From: Candidatus Avidesulfovibrio excrementigallinarum
GTDB lineage: Bacteria; Desulfobacterota; Desulfovibrionia; Desulfovibrionales; Desulfovibrionaceae
Reading direction: 5' to 3'
NCBI GenBank assembly: GCA_018715085.1
Contig: DVMI01000002.1
Location: forward strand, 1 to 64,000
Length of the DNA stretch: 64,000 nucleotides
Below the pieces are notes generated by a model that had not been told where the DNA came from, made no database searches, and saw only the letters and a list, made by a program, of their open reading frames with translations. Shown here in pieces: positions 53,638 to 62,939 of the stretch. The position numbers were made by a program, and so were the translations under genes. Position 1 is the first letter of the stretch. Every line of letters begins with the position of its first letter.

Positions 53638-54246
53638 ATGGACTTACTGCCTGTTCGTCGCGCGTTATTGAGCGTAACCCATAAGAACGGCCTTGCGGAG
53701 CTGGCCCGTTTTCTGCACGAAGGTGGTGTGGAACTCGTGTCGACCGGTGGCACGCTGAAAGCGCTTGCTGCCGAAGGGCTCCCTGTGACGGCCGTTTCGG
53801 ACGTCACCGGGTTCCCGGAAATTCTTGACGGCAGGGTGAAGACGCTTCATCCGTTCATCCACGGCGGCATCCTTGCCGACAAGGACAATCCTGCCCACAT
53901 GCAGACGCTGGCGGAAAAAGGGATCAAGCCGTTTGATCTTGTCTGCGTCAATTTGTATGACTTTGAGAGCGCGCTGGCCAAAGGTCTGAAACCTCGTGCC
54001 GCCATTGAGGAAATCGACATCGGCGGCCCCTGCCTGCTGCGCGCCACAGCCAAAAATTTTCACAGCATGCTGGTATTGCCGGATCCTTCCTTCTATAAAG
54101 AAGCCATGGATGAAATGAAGGCCAGCGGCATGCGTGTGTCGCTTGCCTTCAGACAGCGCATGGCGGCGCAGACGTTTGCCCGCACATCCAAGTATGACGC
54201 CATGATCGCCACCTATCTGGAAAACAATCCCGCGAGCGGCGAATGA
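53638..54246 (+). CDS. purH: Stand-alone IMP cyclohydrolase (PurH N-terminal domain)
   Basis: Closes FAICAR to IMP, the last step of de novo purine synthesis. The 202-residue protein is only the MGS-like cyclohydrolase half of PurH, with STGGT (phosphate site), TGFPEILDGRVKTLHP and HGGILAD, and FDLVCVNLY; bifunctional PurH is about 510-530 residues. The AICAR formyltransferase must be encoded elsewhere, as in known split systems. ATG 53638 follows GGAGGAATC. The stop overlaps the mutT start by 4 bp. Confidence 0.92.
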   Translation: MDLLPVRRALLSVTHKNGLAELARFLHEGGVELVSTGGTLKALAAEGLPVTAVSDVTGFPEILDGRVKTLHPFIHGGILADKDNPAHMQTLAEKGIKPFDLVCVNLYDFESALAKGLKPRAAIEEIDIGGPCLLRATAKNFHSMLVLPDPSFYKEAMDEMKASGMRVSLAFRQRMAAQTFARTSKYDAMIATYLENNPASGE

Positions 54247-54728
54247 CGGAAGCAATGGCTCCTGAAACCGTGAGGCCGGATACGGCACTGTCTGTACGCG
54301 GCGCATCCGCAAAAGGCTGGCTTGAAGTCGTATGCGGGGTGGTGTGGCGCGGAGAGCGCTTTCTGGCCTCACGCCGGGCCGCGCATCAGCCGCATGCGGG
54401 CTGGTGGGAGTTCCCTGGTGGAAAAATCGAACCGGGGGAGACGGCAGGCCAGGCGCTTGCGCGGGAATTGCGCGAAGAGCTGGGTGTTGACATCGTCTCT
54501 CCGGTTTTCTGGAGAAGTGTGGAGCATGTTTATCCTGACAAGCAGGTACGGCTCCATGTGTTTTTTGTTGACGGCACAGTGGGCGAACCCAGTCCCATTG
54601 AAGGCCAGACAGTCCGCTGGGTGACCCCTGAGGAAGCGCTTGCGCTGGGGTTTCTTCCGGCGGATCTGGTCTTGTTGCAGGATTTGGCTGAACATCACAG
54701 CAAAGGCGGCATGCTATGTATATCGTAA
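54243..54728 (+). CDS. mutT: Nudix hydrolase, MutT-like 8-oxo-dGTP diphosphatase
   Basis: 161 residues with a full Nudix box beginning GGKIEPGE and continuing through RELREELG (about 59-81), preceded by WWEFPGG. MutT proteins clear oxidised dGTP. The N-terminal 22 residues precede the fold and an internal start is possible, but the ATGA overlap with purH supports 54243. It overlaps hldD by 13 bp. Other Nudix substrates cannot be excluded. Confidence 0.88.
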   Translation: MTEAMAPETVRPDTALSVRGASAKGWLEVVCGVVWRGERFLASRRAAHQPHAGWWEFPGGKIEPGETAGQALARELREELGVDIVSPVFWRSVEHVYPDKQVRLHVFFVDGTVGEPSPIEGQTVRWVTPEEALALGFLPADLVLLQDLAEHHSKGGMLCIS

Positions 54729-55690
54729 CGGGCGGCGCGGGATTCATCGGCAGCGCCATGGTCTGGCAGCTCAATCAGATGGGCATTGACGACATCCTTG
54801 TGGTCGACAACCTGGCCAGTACGGAAAAATGGCGCAATCTTGTCAACCGGCGCTATCGCGACTACATGCACCGCGACGAATTTTTGCAGCGCATCAATGA
54901 CGGGCGTCTCGGCCTGCCGCGGTTGCAGGGCGTCATTCATCTGGGAGCCTGCTCCTCGACGACCGAACGCGATGCCGATTTTTTGATGCGCAACAACTTC
55001 CATTACAGCCAGAGCGTCTGCCGCTATGCGCTTGAGCACGGCGCCCGGTTCATCAATGCAAGCAGCGCCGCCACCTACGGTGACGGGACGCAGGGTTTTT
55101 CTGACAGCCTGCCGACAACGTTGTCGCTCAAGCCGCTGAACATGTACGGGTATTCAAAACAGCTGTTCGATCTCTGGGCGCACCGGGAACACCTTCTGGA
55201 CAGTCTCGTCAGTGTCAAGTTCTTTAATGTTTACGGACCGAACGAATACCACAAGGGCGATATGCGCAGTGTTGTCTGCAAGGCCACGGAGCAGATTCTT
55301 GCCACAGGCCGCATGGGGCTTTTTGCCTCTGACAGGCCGGAATATCCTGACGGGGGACAGCTGCGCGACTTCGTATATGTCAAGGACGTTGTCGCAGTGC
55401 TCTACTGGTTCCTCGAACATCCGGAGATCAGCGGCATCCGCAATCTTGGTTCCGGACAGGCGCGCACCTGGAACGATCTGGTCAAGGCCGTATTCGCGGC
55501 GATGGATCGCCCCGCACAGATTGACTACATCCCCATGCCTGCGCATCTTGCCGGCAAGTATCAGTATTTTACAGAGGCAGACATGAGCTGGCTGGCTACC
55601 TCCCAGTGCCCTGTGACCTTCCACTCCCTGGAAGACGGCGTCCGCGATTATGTTAAGGGGTATCTGCTGGCCGAGGATCGCTATCTGTAG
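54716..55690 (+). CDS. hldD: ADP-L-glycero-D-manno-heptose-6-epimerase
   Basis: Converts ADP-D-glycero- to ADP-L-glycero-manno-heptose for the LPS inner core. A 324-residue extended SDR with TGGAGFIG at residues 5-12, the catalytic Ser-Tyr-Lys set (NASSAATYG, then MYGYSKQ) and NVYGPNEYHKGDM, typical of HldD. ATG 54716 lies inside mutT, with AAAGG upstream. It is the last gene of the purH-mutT-hldD operon and complements the HldE-like kinase at 47.6 kb. Confidence 0.94.
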   Translation: MYIVTGGAGFIGSAMVWQLNQMGIDDILVVDNLASTEKWRNLVNRRYRDYMHRDEFLQRINDGRLGLPRLQGVIHLGACSSTTERDADFLMRNNFHYSQSVCRYALEHGARFINASSAATYGDGTQGFSDSLPTTLSLKPLNMYGYSKQLFDLWAHREHLLDSLVSVKFFNVYGPNEYHKGDMRSVVCKATEQILATGRMGLFASDRPEYPDGGQLRDFVYVKDVVAVLYWFLEHPEISGIRNLGSGQARTWNDLVKAVFAAMDRPAQIDYIPMPAHLAGKYQYFTEADMSWLATSQCPVTFHSLEDGVRDYVKGYLLAEDRYL

Positions 55691-55959
55691 GGCGGTGGTC
55701 TCTTTTGCGCCGGGGCTCTTGCGCTGCCCTGTTCCATAAGGCCTCTGCGTTTGCGTACAATTCCGCTCTGGCCGAATGACGCCGGAGCTGTCCGGCAAAG
55801 TCGTTTCGGGTGTATTCGGGAGAATGTCCTTTTGCGGCCGTCTGACGGCGTGCCGTTTTTACAGTCCTCAGTGCCCCCCTGGCGCGCAGCACAGAACGGT
55901 TGATGGCGGCTGTGCGGCAGGGGGCTGTTTTTATAACCTGTTTTAAGGAGGGAGAACCC

Positions 55960-56427
55960 ATGTATTCCATGCGTCGCACAGATCGCCAGATAAGCAGGGA
56001 AGAGGCCATGGAGCTGTTGAAGCGTGCCGAATATGGCGTGCTTTCCACAGTAGGGCCCGATGGCGAGGCGTATGGCGTGCCGTTGACCTTTGCACTGGAC
56101 GAAGAGAGCGGAACGCTGCTTTTCCACTGTGCCACGGCCGGCCGCAAGCTTGATTGCCTGCGGGCGCACCCACGGGCCCAGTTTGTGGTTGTAGCCGACA
56201 CCAAAGTGCTCCCTGACGTCTTTTCCATCGAGTACACGTCTGCCATGGTCGAAGGCACGGTTGAAATCTTGGATGATCCTGACGTCAAGAAAAAGAGCGC
56301 CGTGAAGATTGCAGCCAAGTACTCTGATAAGGACGCTTCAGCGTACGCGGCAAGTGCGGTGGACAAGTATCTTATTCTGCGCATGACTGTGGCAGCGGTC
56401 AGCGGCAAACGCCTGTGCCGTTCCTAG
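55960..56427 (+). CDS. NimA-like FMN-binding flavoprotein
   Basis: 155 residues of the pyridoxamine-phosphate-oxidase-like split-barrel fold: starts MYSMRRTDRQ, then AEYGVLSTVGPDG.AYGVPL and LLFHCATAGRK, the block typical of the 5-nitroimidazole-resistance NimA group. Such proteins bind FMN and may reduce nitro compounds or other substrates. ATG 55960 follows AAGGAGG. It is monocistronic, preceded by an AT-rich patch (about 55925-55945). Confidence 0.88.
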   Translation: MYSMRRTDRQISREEAMELLKRAEYGVLSTVGPDGEAYGVPLTFALDEESGTLLFHCATAGRKLDCLRAHPRAQFVVVADTKVLPDVFSIEYTSAMVEGTVEILDDPDVKKKSAVKIAAKYSDKDASAYAASAVDKYLILRMTVAAVSGKRLCRS

Positions 56428-57458
56428 AATCCTATTTCCTTTGCCGGTTTCCAAAGACAGCGGGCTGCCCGGCGCAGAGGGCATCTGCAGCGGGCCAGCC
56501 CCCAACCGGCAGATCCGGGCTGGCGTACAAGCCTGCCTGATCTGCCGGTCAGCCCGGCAGCACGCGACGTCCTGCGTGTGAGGGGCAACGCTTACGCCGG
56601 CGTGGATCTCACTTAGAGCCGTTTTTCAGAAACCAGGCCGCAATACCGCATCAATCCCGCCGACGGTTTTCCCGGCCGGAATATGGAGGCCGGACAGCGC
56701 CTGCACCGCCCGTTGCCAGGCAGCTTGCAGCCCCGCACAGCCTGCAGTGAGAGGACTGCCCGTGGGGGAGCCTTCTTTGATTTGCTGGACAATCTTCCTT
56801 CTTTTTGCCGTTCAGAATGCCTCTGCGGTCAGCCCCGGTGCGCAGAAGGTGAAGCAGCGTGCGCAACGAAAGCACGGCAGTCTTAAAACGGCAGTGCCGT
56901 GTGCTGCTGCGCCGTTGTGATAGACAAGGCGGGGCCAGCCGTTCAGCGTGATTTGGCGCTGTGTTATATGATCATCTAAATTACCTCTGTAGACAGCCTG
57001 TGTTTTGGGAGGCAGCCAGGCAGCAGGCCGGACGCTGCTGGAAGTGGCGTGTGGTGCGGCTGTAAAAGAAGAGGCAGCAGCGCGCACGCTTTGTGCTGAC
57101 GTGACAGCGTGCGCATTCTGCACAGTGCATTTGCGCTCCCGTGGTGAGGTGGCTGGCCGTAATGTGACGTCTGGGCGGTATTTCGGGCGGAAAACTGCGA
57201 CGCTGGAGCGCAGCCGGATCCTTTGCGGCCGGGTTGCCGGAGGAAGCAGCCGTATTGCCTGGGAGAGGCCGCCATTGAGGCCGTGGATCACTCCGGAACG
57301 GAGGACGGCGCGGTACCAGGCGCCCGGGACTGAAGGGAGCGTCCGGCGCGCAGTTTCGGTTGTTTTGTGTCCGGCCGGTTTTGTGGCTTGAATCCCGGGC
57401 GCGAATGTGGCATGCCGGTATGCACTTTCCTTTAACCGTTCTTGCAAGGAGCCGGAGC
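56428..57458. other. 1-kb intergenic region with strong inverted repeats
   Basis: No supported gene. It holds the competing hairpins at 56495-56549, a 7-bp inverted pair (56873-56879 with 56895-56901), and an AT-rich patch at about 56960-56990. Confidence 0.55.
56495..56549. repeat. Two mutually exclusive hairpins
   Basis: ACCGGCAGATC (56505-56515) pairs perfectly with 56539-56549. CCAGCCC (56495-56501) pairs with GGGCTGG (56517-56523), which lies in the loop of the first, while its loop contains the first left arm, so only one can form. It lies about 70 bp after the NimA-like gene. Confidence 0.6.
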
Positions 57459-58670
57459 ATGGCGGAGTTATGGCACCTCCACGGGCATGGCCTGCCTCAG
57501 TTTTTTCATCGTCCCAGCCGTCGTCCCGATGCCTGGACAATGCTGGCGCTGTTATATCTTGTGGTGTGCACACTGGGGATTTTGTACGCGCCGCAACCGT
57601 TACTCAACGTGCTTGGCGCAGAGTTTGGCACAAGCAAGACCACGACAGCGCTCGCAGTCACATGCGGCATGTTTCCTCTGGCGGTTGCGCCGCTGCTGTA
57701 TGGGCCGCTTGTCAGCATGATTCCTGCCCGGCGCCTGCTCCTTTTTGCAACCCTGCTGCTGGCGGCCACGGGCGTTGGCCTGTATCTGACCCGCTCGTTT
57801 GCGTTGCTGCTGGTTTTCCGCGTTGTGCAGGGGATGCTTGTGCCGGTCATGATGACAGCCATCATGGCGCACATTTCGCGCCAGTGTCAGGGGGCCGAAC
57901 TTCAGCGCGCCCTGGCTGTATATATCGGATGCACGGTGTTAGGGGGCTTTTTGGGCCGCGCGGGATCCGGCGCGCTGTCATCGCTGGTCGACTGGCGGTT
58001 TTCTCTGCTGGTTATGGCGATTCTGCCACTGCTCGCACTGCCGGCACTGTTTAAGATGTCTGTAGAGCGCGGCGCGGGAGGCCGCTGGCATCCGTTCCGG
58101 GAATATCTCGCGGGACTGCGTGATCCCGGTGTAGGAAGCGTAGTGCTCGTTGAAGCGTTGATGTTCTTTGTGTTTGGAGGCATCAGCAACTTCCTGCCGT
58201 TCAGAATGGCGGAGCTGGGGCAGGGCGAGGTTGAGTTCGTGCTTGGGCTCATGTACACAGGGTATCTGCTTGGCGCAGTTGTGGCCTTCAACTCCCGCAG
58301 GCTGACCAGCTGGTTTGGCGGACCGGTCCATTTGATGCTTGCCGGGCTGGCCTGCTATCTGCCGATGCTGCTGCTCATGGCGGTTCCAAGCAGTATTGCC
58401 TTGTTTGTGGGCATGAGCGTCATCTGCCTTGGTCAGTTTACCGCGCATTCCAATGCCCCGGGGCTTGTGAACCGCCTGAGCACCCTTGACAAGGGCATGA
58501 TTAACGGACTCTACCTGACGTGTTATTACAGCGGCGGTTCGCTGGGATCGTGGCTGCCAGGCTATGTGTTCCATGACTATGGCTGGAATGCCTGCCTGCT
58601 GCTGTTTGCCGCACTGATTGTGGTGGCAATGGGCCTGGTCTGGCGGCTGAACAGACAGCAGCTTATTTGA
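57459..58670 (+). CDS. MFS transporter
   Basis: 403 residues with 12 predicted membrane helices after a 25-residue cytoplasmic start. The loop after helix 2 has PLVSMIPARRLLL, similar to the MFS loop motif, and the pattern resembles YnfM/arabinose-efflux type exporters. Start 57459 follows AAGGAG; the frame extends upstream to a TTG with no similarity. It is alone, with no regulator adjacent. Substrate unknown; drug or sugar efflux is a family guess. Confidence 0.82.
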   Translation: MAELWHLHGHGLPQFFHRPSRRPDAWTMLALLYLVVCTLGILYAPQPLLNVLGAEFGTSKTTTALAVTCGMFPLAVAPLLYGPLVSMIPARRLLLFATLLLAATGVGLYLTRSFALLLVFRVVQGMLVPVMMTAIMAHISRQCQGAELQRALAVYIGCTVLGGFLGRAGSGALSSLVDWRFSLLVMAILPLLALPALFKMSVERGAGGRWHPFREYLAGLRDPGVGSVVLVEALMFFVFGGISNFLPFRMAELGQGEVEFVLGLMYTGYLLGAVVAFNSRRLTSWFGGPVHLMLAGLACYLPMLLLMAVPSSIALFVGMSVICLGQFTAHSNAPGLVNRLSTLDKGMINGLYLTCYYSGGSLGSWLPGYVFHDYGWNACLLLFAALIVVAMGLVWRLNRQQLI

Positions 58671-58822
58671 GCGTTTAGGACAGCAGGCGGCTGCGCACGC
58701 CAGTGGAATACACCGTCGGATGCCGGCGCGGATGCCGCTGCCTTGCTGGCCGTGCAGGGCGGCCGTGGCCGTCATGCGCTGGAATGCACGGCAGCCATTG
58801 TGATTTTGCCGGGGTGCACGCA

Positions 58823-58837
58823 TTGCATGTGATGCAA
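58823..58837. promoter_or_regulatory. Palindrome TTGCATGTGATGCAA upstream of ispA
   Basis: A perfect 6-bp dyad with a 3-bp centre, about 25 bp upstream of the candidate -35 box. It looks like an operator for a dimeric regulator. Confidence 0.45.
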
Positions 58838-58859
58838 GTTGTGCGCGGCACTGACTGCG

Positions 58860-58888
58860 TTGTACGGATGACGGGTTGTATTTACTTT
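58860..58888 (+). promoter_or_regulatory. Possible sigma70 promoter of ispA
   Basis: -35 TTGTAC (58860-58865), 17-bp spacer, -10 TACTTT (58883-58888), about 20 bp before the start codon. Confidence 0.4.
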
Positions 58889-58909
58889 GCGGAAGGAGGG
58901 AACATCATC

Positions 58910-59824
58910 ATGCGCGAGCTGACCGAACGGGTTGAGGCGTTCTTGCAGAACTGTCTGCGTGATCTGGAAATGCCGGAGCGCCTGCGTGAGGCCATGAACT
59001 ACAGTTTGCTTGCCGGAGGCAAGCGCCTGCGCCCCGTGTTGTGCCTGCTGTGTGCTGGGGTGGTCGCCCCGGAGACGGAGCGCGAGACAGTACAGGCAAA
59101 AACCATGCCGTTTGCCGCAGGGCTTGAAATGATCCATACCTATTCGCTCATTCATGACGATTTGCCGGCCATGGACGACGACGATCTGCGCCGTGGCCGT
59201 CCTTCCTGCCACAAGGCGTTTGATGAAGCTACGGCCATCCTTGCCGGTGATGCGCTGCTTACGGATGCGTTTGCGTTCATGTGTGAAGCAGGACTGTCCG
59301 GAGGACTTGCTGCGGATCGCGTGCTGCGGGCTGTTTCGGTTGTTGCCGCCGGGGCCGGCGGGCGCGGCATGGTGGGCGGGCAGGTGCTCGACATGGCCTG
59401 CACAGGGCTGGGCAGCGCACCGGTCAAGGGGGATCCTGCGCTCCTTTCCCAGCTTACAGCCATGCAGGCGCTCAAAACCGGCGCTCTGTTTTGCGCGGCG
59501 TGCGTCAGCGGCGGCATTTTGGGGGGTGGCAGCAAGGAGCAGCTCGCGGCACTGCGCACCTATGCCGAAGGGCTGGGGGCGGCCTTTCAGATTGTGGACG
59601 ACATCCTCGACGTCACGCAGGATTCCTCCACACTGGGCAAGCCTGCAGGGAGCGATGCCGAACAGGGCAAGCTGACCTGGCCTGCGCTGACGTCGCTGGA
59701 AGCCAGCCGCGAGCGGGCCGCGGTGGAAGCCGGCAAGGCTGTTGATGCGCTGGCGTCGTTTTCCGGAAAGGAGGCCGATACGCTGCGCGGGCTTGCAACG
59801 AAGCTTTTGCACAGAGTTGCCTAA
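58910..59824 (+). CDS. ispA: Geranyl/farnesyl diphosphate synthase
   Basis: Condenses IPP with allylic diphosphates to make farnesyl diphosphate. 304 residues with the first aspartate-rich motif DDLPAMDDDDLRRG and the second VDDILD, plus GGKRLRP near residue 37. ATG 58910 follows AAGGAGG ten bases upstream. It is near dxs, but separated by a terminator and 385 bp, so not in the same transcript. xseB, often beside it, is not here. Confidence 0.93.
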   Translation: MRELTERVEAFLQNCLRDLEMPERLREAMNYSLLAGGKRLRPVLCLLCAGVVAPETERETVQAKTMPFAAGLEMIHTYSLIHDDLPAMDDDDLRRGRPSCHKAFDEATAILAGDALLTDAFAFMCEAGLSGGLAADRVLRAVSVVAAGAGGRGMVGGQVLDMACTGLGSAPVKGDPALLSQLTAMQALKTGALFCAACVSGGILGGGSKEQLAALRTYAEGLGAAFQIVDDILDVTQDSSTLGKPAGSDAEQGKLTWPALTSLEASRERAAVEAGKAVDALASFSGKEADTLRGLATKLLHRVA

Positions 59825-59833
59825 GGCACACTG

Positions 59834-59866
59834 AAACGCCGCCCTTGGTGCGGCGGACGGCGTTTT
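59834..59866 (+). terminator. Terminator of ispA
   Basis: AAACGCCG (59834-59841) pairs with CGGCGTTT (59858-59865), with inner GCCGC/GCGGC pairing and a T4 end. Confidence 0.65.
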
Positions 59867-60144
59867 AAAGGCACCCGGGCGTGGGGAGCAGCATGCGCGT
59901 TTCGATTTGAACTGCCGGTTGTTGACGGGCGCTGTTCTTAAGCGGCGTGCGCCGGCAGGCACGTTCACGGCCGGTGCATGGCAACAGAGAACGGCTTGTC
60001 GTGTCCGGCAGGATACCGACACAGGCCGTGGGCGAATACGAACCTGCACTACGGGCATGAAGAACGGAAGGCACAGAGAGCAGAATGGGGGATGTACAGC
60101 ATGGGGGTTCTGTCATGGCGCCGGATGGATGGACTTGCCGTGCG

Positions 60145-60173
60145 TTGCCAGCGAAATGAAATAGGCGTATACG
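60145..60173 (+). promoter_or_regulatory. Sigma70 promoter of dxs
   Basis: -35 TTGCCA (60145-60150), 17-bp spacer, -10 TATACG (60168-60173), 37 bp before the start codon. Confidence 0.65.
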
Positions 60174-60210
60174 AGTTCGTTATGCTTGTTTTGGAAAAAG
60201 GTAAGGCGTC

Positions 60211-62190
60211 ATGAGCGAGTCCACTCCAGCATCCCTTTTATCCCGCATCAGACGGCCATCTGACGTGGCCGGCTTGAGTTCAGGAGAAAAAGTGCAGCTT
60301 GCCCAGGAGCTGCGTGACACAATCATCAGAACGGTCTCTGCCAACGGGGGCCATCTTGCGCCCTCGCTGGGCGTGGTGGAACTGACGCTGGCGTTGCTGT
60401 CGGTGTTTGATCCTCGTCATGATCGCCTGGTGTGGGATGTGGGGCATCAGGCATACGCTTGGAAACTGCTGACAGGCCGGGCTGCACAGTTCGGCACGCT
60501 GCGCCGCCTGGGAGGGCTGAGCGGTTTTCCGCGCCGGGAAGAAAGCGAGTATGATCATTTTGGCGTCGGCCATTCTTCCACGTCCATTTCGGCGGCGCTG
60601 GGCATGGCCATGGCCCGGGATCTTTCGCCGGATCCGGTTGTGCGGGCCAGCCATGTGCTGGCTGTCATTGGCGATGGCGCCCTGACGGCAGGCATGGCCT
60701 TTGAGGGGCTTAACCAGGCCGGGGCCATGGGGCGGCGGCTGATTGTGGTCTTGAACGATAACGAAATGTCCATTTCGCGCAACGTCGGGGCCTTGTCGCT
60801 GTTTTTGAGCCGCAACATGGAGCGGGGCTGGGCGCGGCGTTTGCGGCGCGAAGTCAAGGACTGGCTGCGTTCGATCCCCGGCATTGGCGAAGAGATGGCC
60901 GAATACGCCCATCGGACGCACCGCAGCCTGAAAACGGCCTTTACTCCCGGCATGTTGTTTGAGGCTTTTCGCTTCAATTATATCGGGCCTGTCAACGGGC
61001 ACGACATTGAAGAGCTTGAAAAGCACCTGCGCATGGCGGCTTCCATCGACGATCAGCCTGTATTGCTGCATGTACTGACCAAAAAAGGCCGTGGCTATCT
61101 GCATGCTGAAGCCGATCCTGCCCGTTTTCACGGCCTTGGACGCTTTGATTTGCAGAGTGGCGAGCCGTTGCCGGGCAAGCCGTCCGCCGGTCCTGCCTGG
61201 ACTGACGTATTTGGCCGCACGCTTTGCGAACTGGCCGAGCGTGACAGGCGCGTGGTGGCCATTACCGCCGCCATGGCCGCAGGCACGGGAACGGCCGGCA
61301 TACGGCAACGCTTTCCTGAACGTTTTGTCGACGTAGGTATTTGTGAACAGCACGCCATCACGTTTGCTGCCGGTTTGGCCACACAGGGACTGCGGCCGTT
61401 TGTGGCGCTGTATTCGACCTTTGCGCAGCGGGCGTATGATCAGATTGAACATGACGTTTGCCTGCAAAATTTTCCGGTGACGCTGTGTCTTGACCGGGCC
61501 GGACTTGTCGGAGAGGACGGTTCAACACACCATGGCGTTTTTGATATCGCCTTTCTGCGGCATATCCCTAATATGACACTTGTGGCGCCGCGTAACGGTG
61601 CGGAACTTGAGCGCATTTTGCACATGGCGCTGAACTGGAACGGCCCCCTGTCCATCAGGTATCCTCGAGGCAAGGGCCCCGCTGTGGTTCTGTCGGAAGA
61701 AGGCGTCTCCCCCCAGCCCCATGCGCTGGCAGAGGGGGATGTGCTGTACGGTTCCGCGCAAGGCGGCGACGTGCTGCTTCTTGCCGTGGGCAGCATGGTC
61801 CAGCCGGCGCTGGAAGCCGCCGAGGCCCTGGGGCAGGAGGGGATCCAGGTGACGGTTTTTGACCCGTGGTGGATCAAGCCGCTTCCCGAAAAACAACTGC
61901 TTGATCTGGCTTCTCGTTTCCCCCTGCTGGTGACGGTGGAAGAAGGCGTGCTGGCCGGAGGCTTTGGGTCGGCCGTGGAAGAGGTGCTGGATGCTCATGA
62001 CGTGCTGCAGGGCCGCCGTCTGCGGCGTATCGGTATCCCTGACAGTTTTGTTGAGCATGGGGCGCAGGATGAATTGCGCCACTTGAGCGGGCTTGACGCG
62101 GAGGGCATTGCCCGCGTGATCCGCGATCTGCACAGCATGCCTGCGCCTGGTCAGAGTACTGAGACACCGTCTTTGCACGCGGGCGATTGA
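60211..62190 (+). CDS. dxs: 1-deoxy-D-xylulose-5-phosphate synthase
   Basis: DXS joins pyruvate and glyceraldehyde 3-phosphate to make DXP, the first step of the MEP pathway, using thiamine diphosphate. 659 residues: GHSSTSISAALGMA, the ThDP motif GDGALTAGMAFEGLN, the transketolase-type middle domain with EQHAITFAAGLA, and a C-terminal domain with EGVLAGGFGSAV. Slightly longer than usual (about 620-640). ATG 60211 follows AAGG. A shared pathway with ispA and ispH in the window is complete only in part. Confidence 0.96.
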   Translation: MSESTPASLLSRIRRPSDVAGLSSGEKVQLAQELRDTIIRTVSANGGHLAPSLGVVELTLALLSVFDPRHDRLVWDVGHQAYAWKLLTGRAAQFGTLRRLGGLSGFPRREESEYDHFGVGHSSTSISAALGMAMARDLSPDPVVRASHVLAVIGDGALTAGMAFEGLNQAGAMGRRLIVVLNDNEMSISRNVGALSLFLSRNMERGWARRLRREVKDWLRSIPGIGEEMAEYAHRTHRSLKTAFTPGMLFEAFRFNYIGPVNGHDIEELEKHLRMAASIDDQPVLLHVLTKKGRGYLHAEADPARFHGLGRFDLQSGEPLPGKPSAGPAWTDVFGRTLCELAERDRRVVAITAAMAAGTGTAGIRQRFPERFVDVGICEQHAITFAAGLATQGLRPFVALYSTFAQRAYDQIEHDVCLQNFPVTLCLDRAGLVGEDGSTHHGVFDIAFLRHIPNMTLVAPRNGAELERILHMALNWNGPLSIRYPRGKGPAVVLSEEGVSPQPHALAEGDVLYGSAQGGDVLLLAVGSMVQPALEAAEALGQEGIQVTVFDPWWIKPLPEKQLLDLASRFPLLVTVEEGVLAGGFGSAVEEVLDAHDVLQGRRLRRIGIPDSFVEHGAQDELRHLSGLDAEGIARVIRDLHSMPAPGQSTETPSLHAGD

Positions 62191-62939
62191 TCTTCTGGAT
62201 TTTCCCGTGACCAATCGGGGACGCTGCCTTCCACGGACATGTTGAGAACTGCGTTTCTGCAATGTTCTGCCGCCCCTGCACGTCATGCCCATGAGAGCAT
62301 GTACGGTGGAGCGGCCCTTTTACCGGCAATGTCCGCGCGGTGTGCGCGTTGAACGCGTTCACGCGGCAGGACGGCGTCCGACTGCACGGGGGGGCGGTTG
62401 GGCGCCTGCCGGTTTGAATCCGGTTTGCGGGAGGGGAACGCCGTTCTGGCGAGTGGCAAGCCTGGGGGCGCGTTTTTCAAAGCGGGAGAAAGCGTGTTGC
62501 GCCCGCGCGCAGGAAAGGACGCCGTTGAAAAGGGCAGAGCAAGCCGCGACAGCGCGTTTTGCGTGCGAGTGTGCCATGCGTGAGGTGCCAGACTGCTGCC
62601 GTGCACGGCGATTGCCCGATATTGCCGGAGAGGACGGATGTTTTTGGGGGAATATGCGTTTTGGGCGTTGCAGCCGCGCTTACACAACCGCCTCAAAAAA
62701 GAAAGACAAGAGCAGGTAGGGAACGGCTCGACGCCGCGGATGTCTTTTAGGGCGGCATGTCCCGCTTGATGCGCGACGCACGGCGTTGGCCTTGGATTTA
62801 GGGCAGTTCAACGGGTTTCATGCAACGAACGGCGCGCATTGGCGGGGCTGGACGTGTCGGCTCTGGGGGGGGCCATGTCCGTGTTGCCTTGGTGTTGTGA
62901 CGGACGACTGCAACAAGCCGCGAGGGGGTACAGCTCGTT
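62191..62939. other. Intergenic region between dxs and aat
   Basis: 749 bp with no supported gene; frames of up to 140 codons show no ribosome site or recognisable product. A clear terminator for dxs was not found. Confidence 0.5.

Larger units (their letters stand above)
59825..60210. other. Intergenic region between ispA and dxs
   Basis: 386 bp: terminator at 59834-59866, a dxs promoter at 60145-60173, nothing coding seen in between. Confidence 0.6.
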
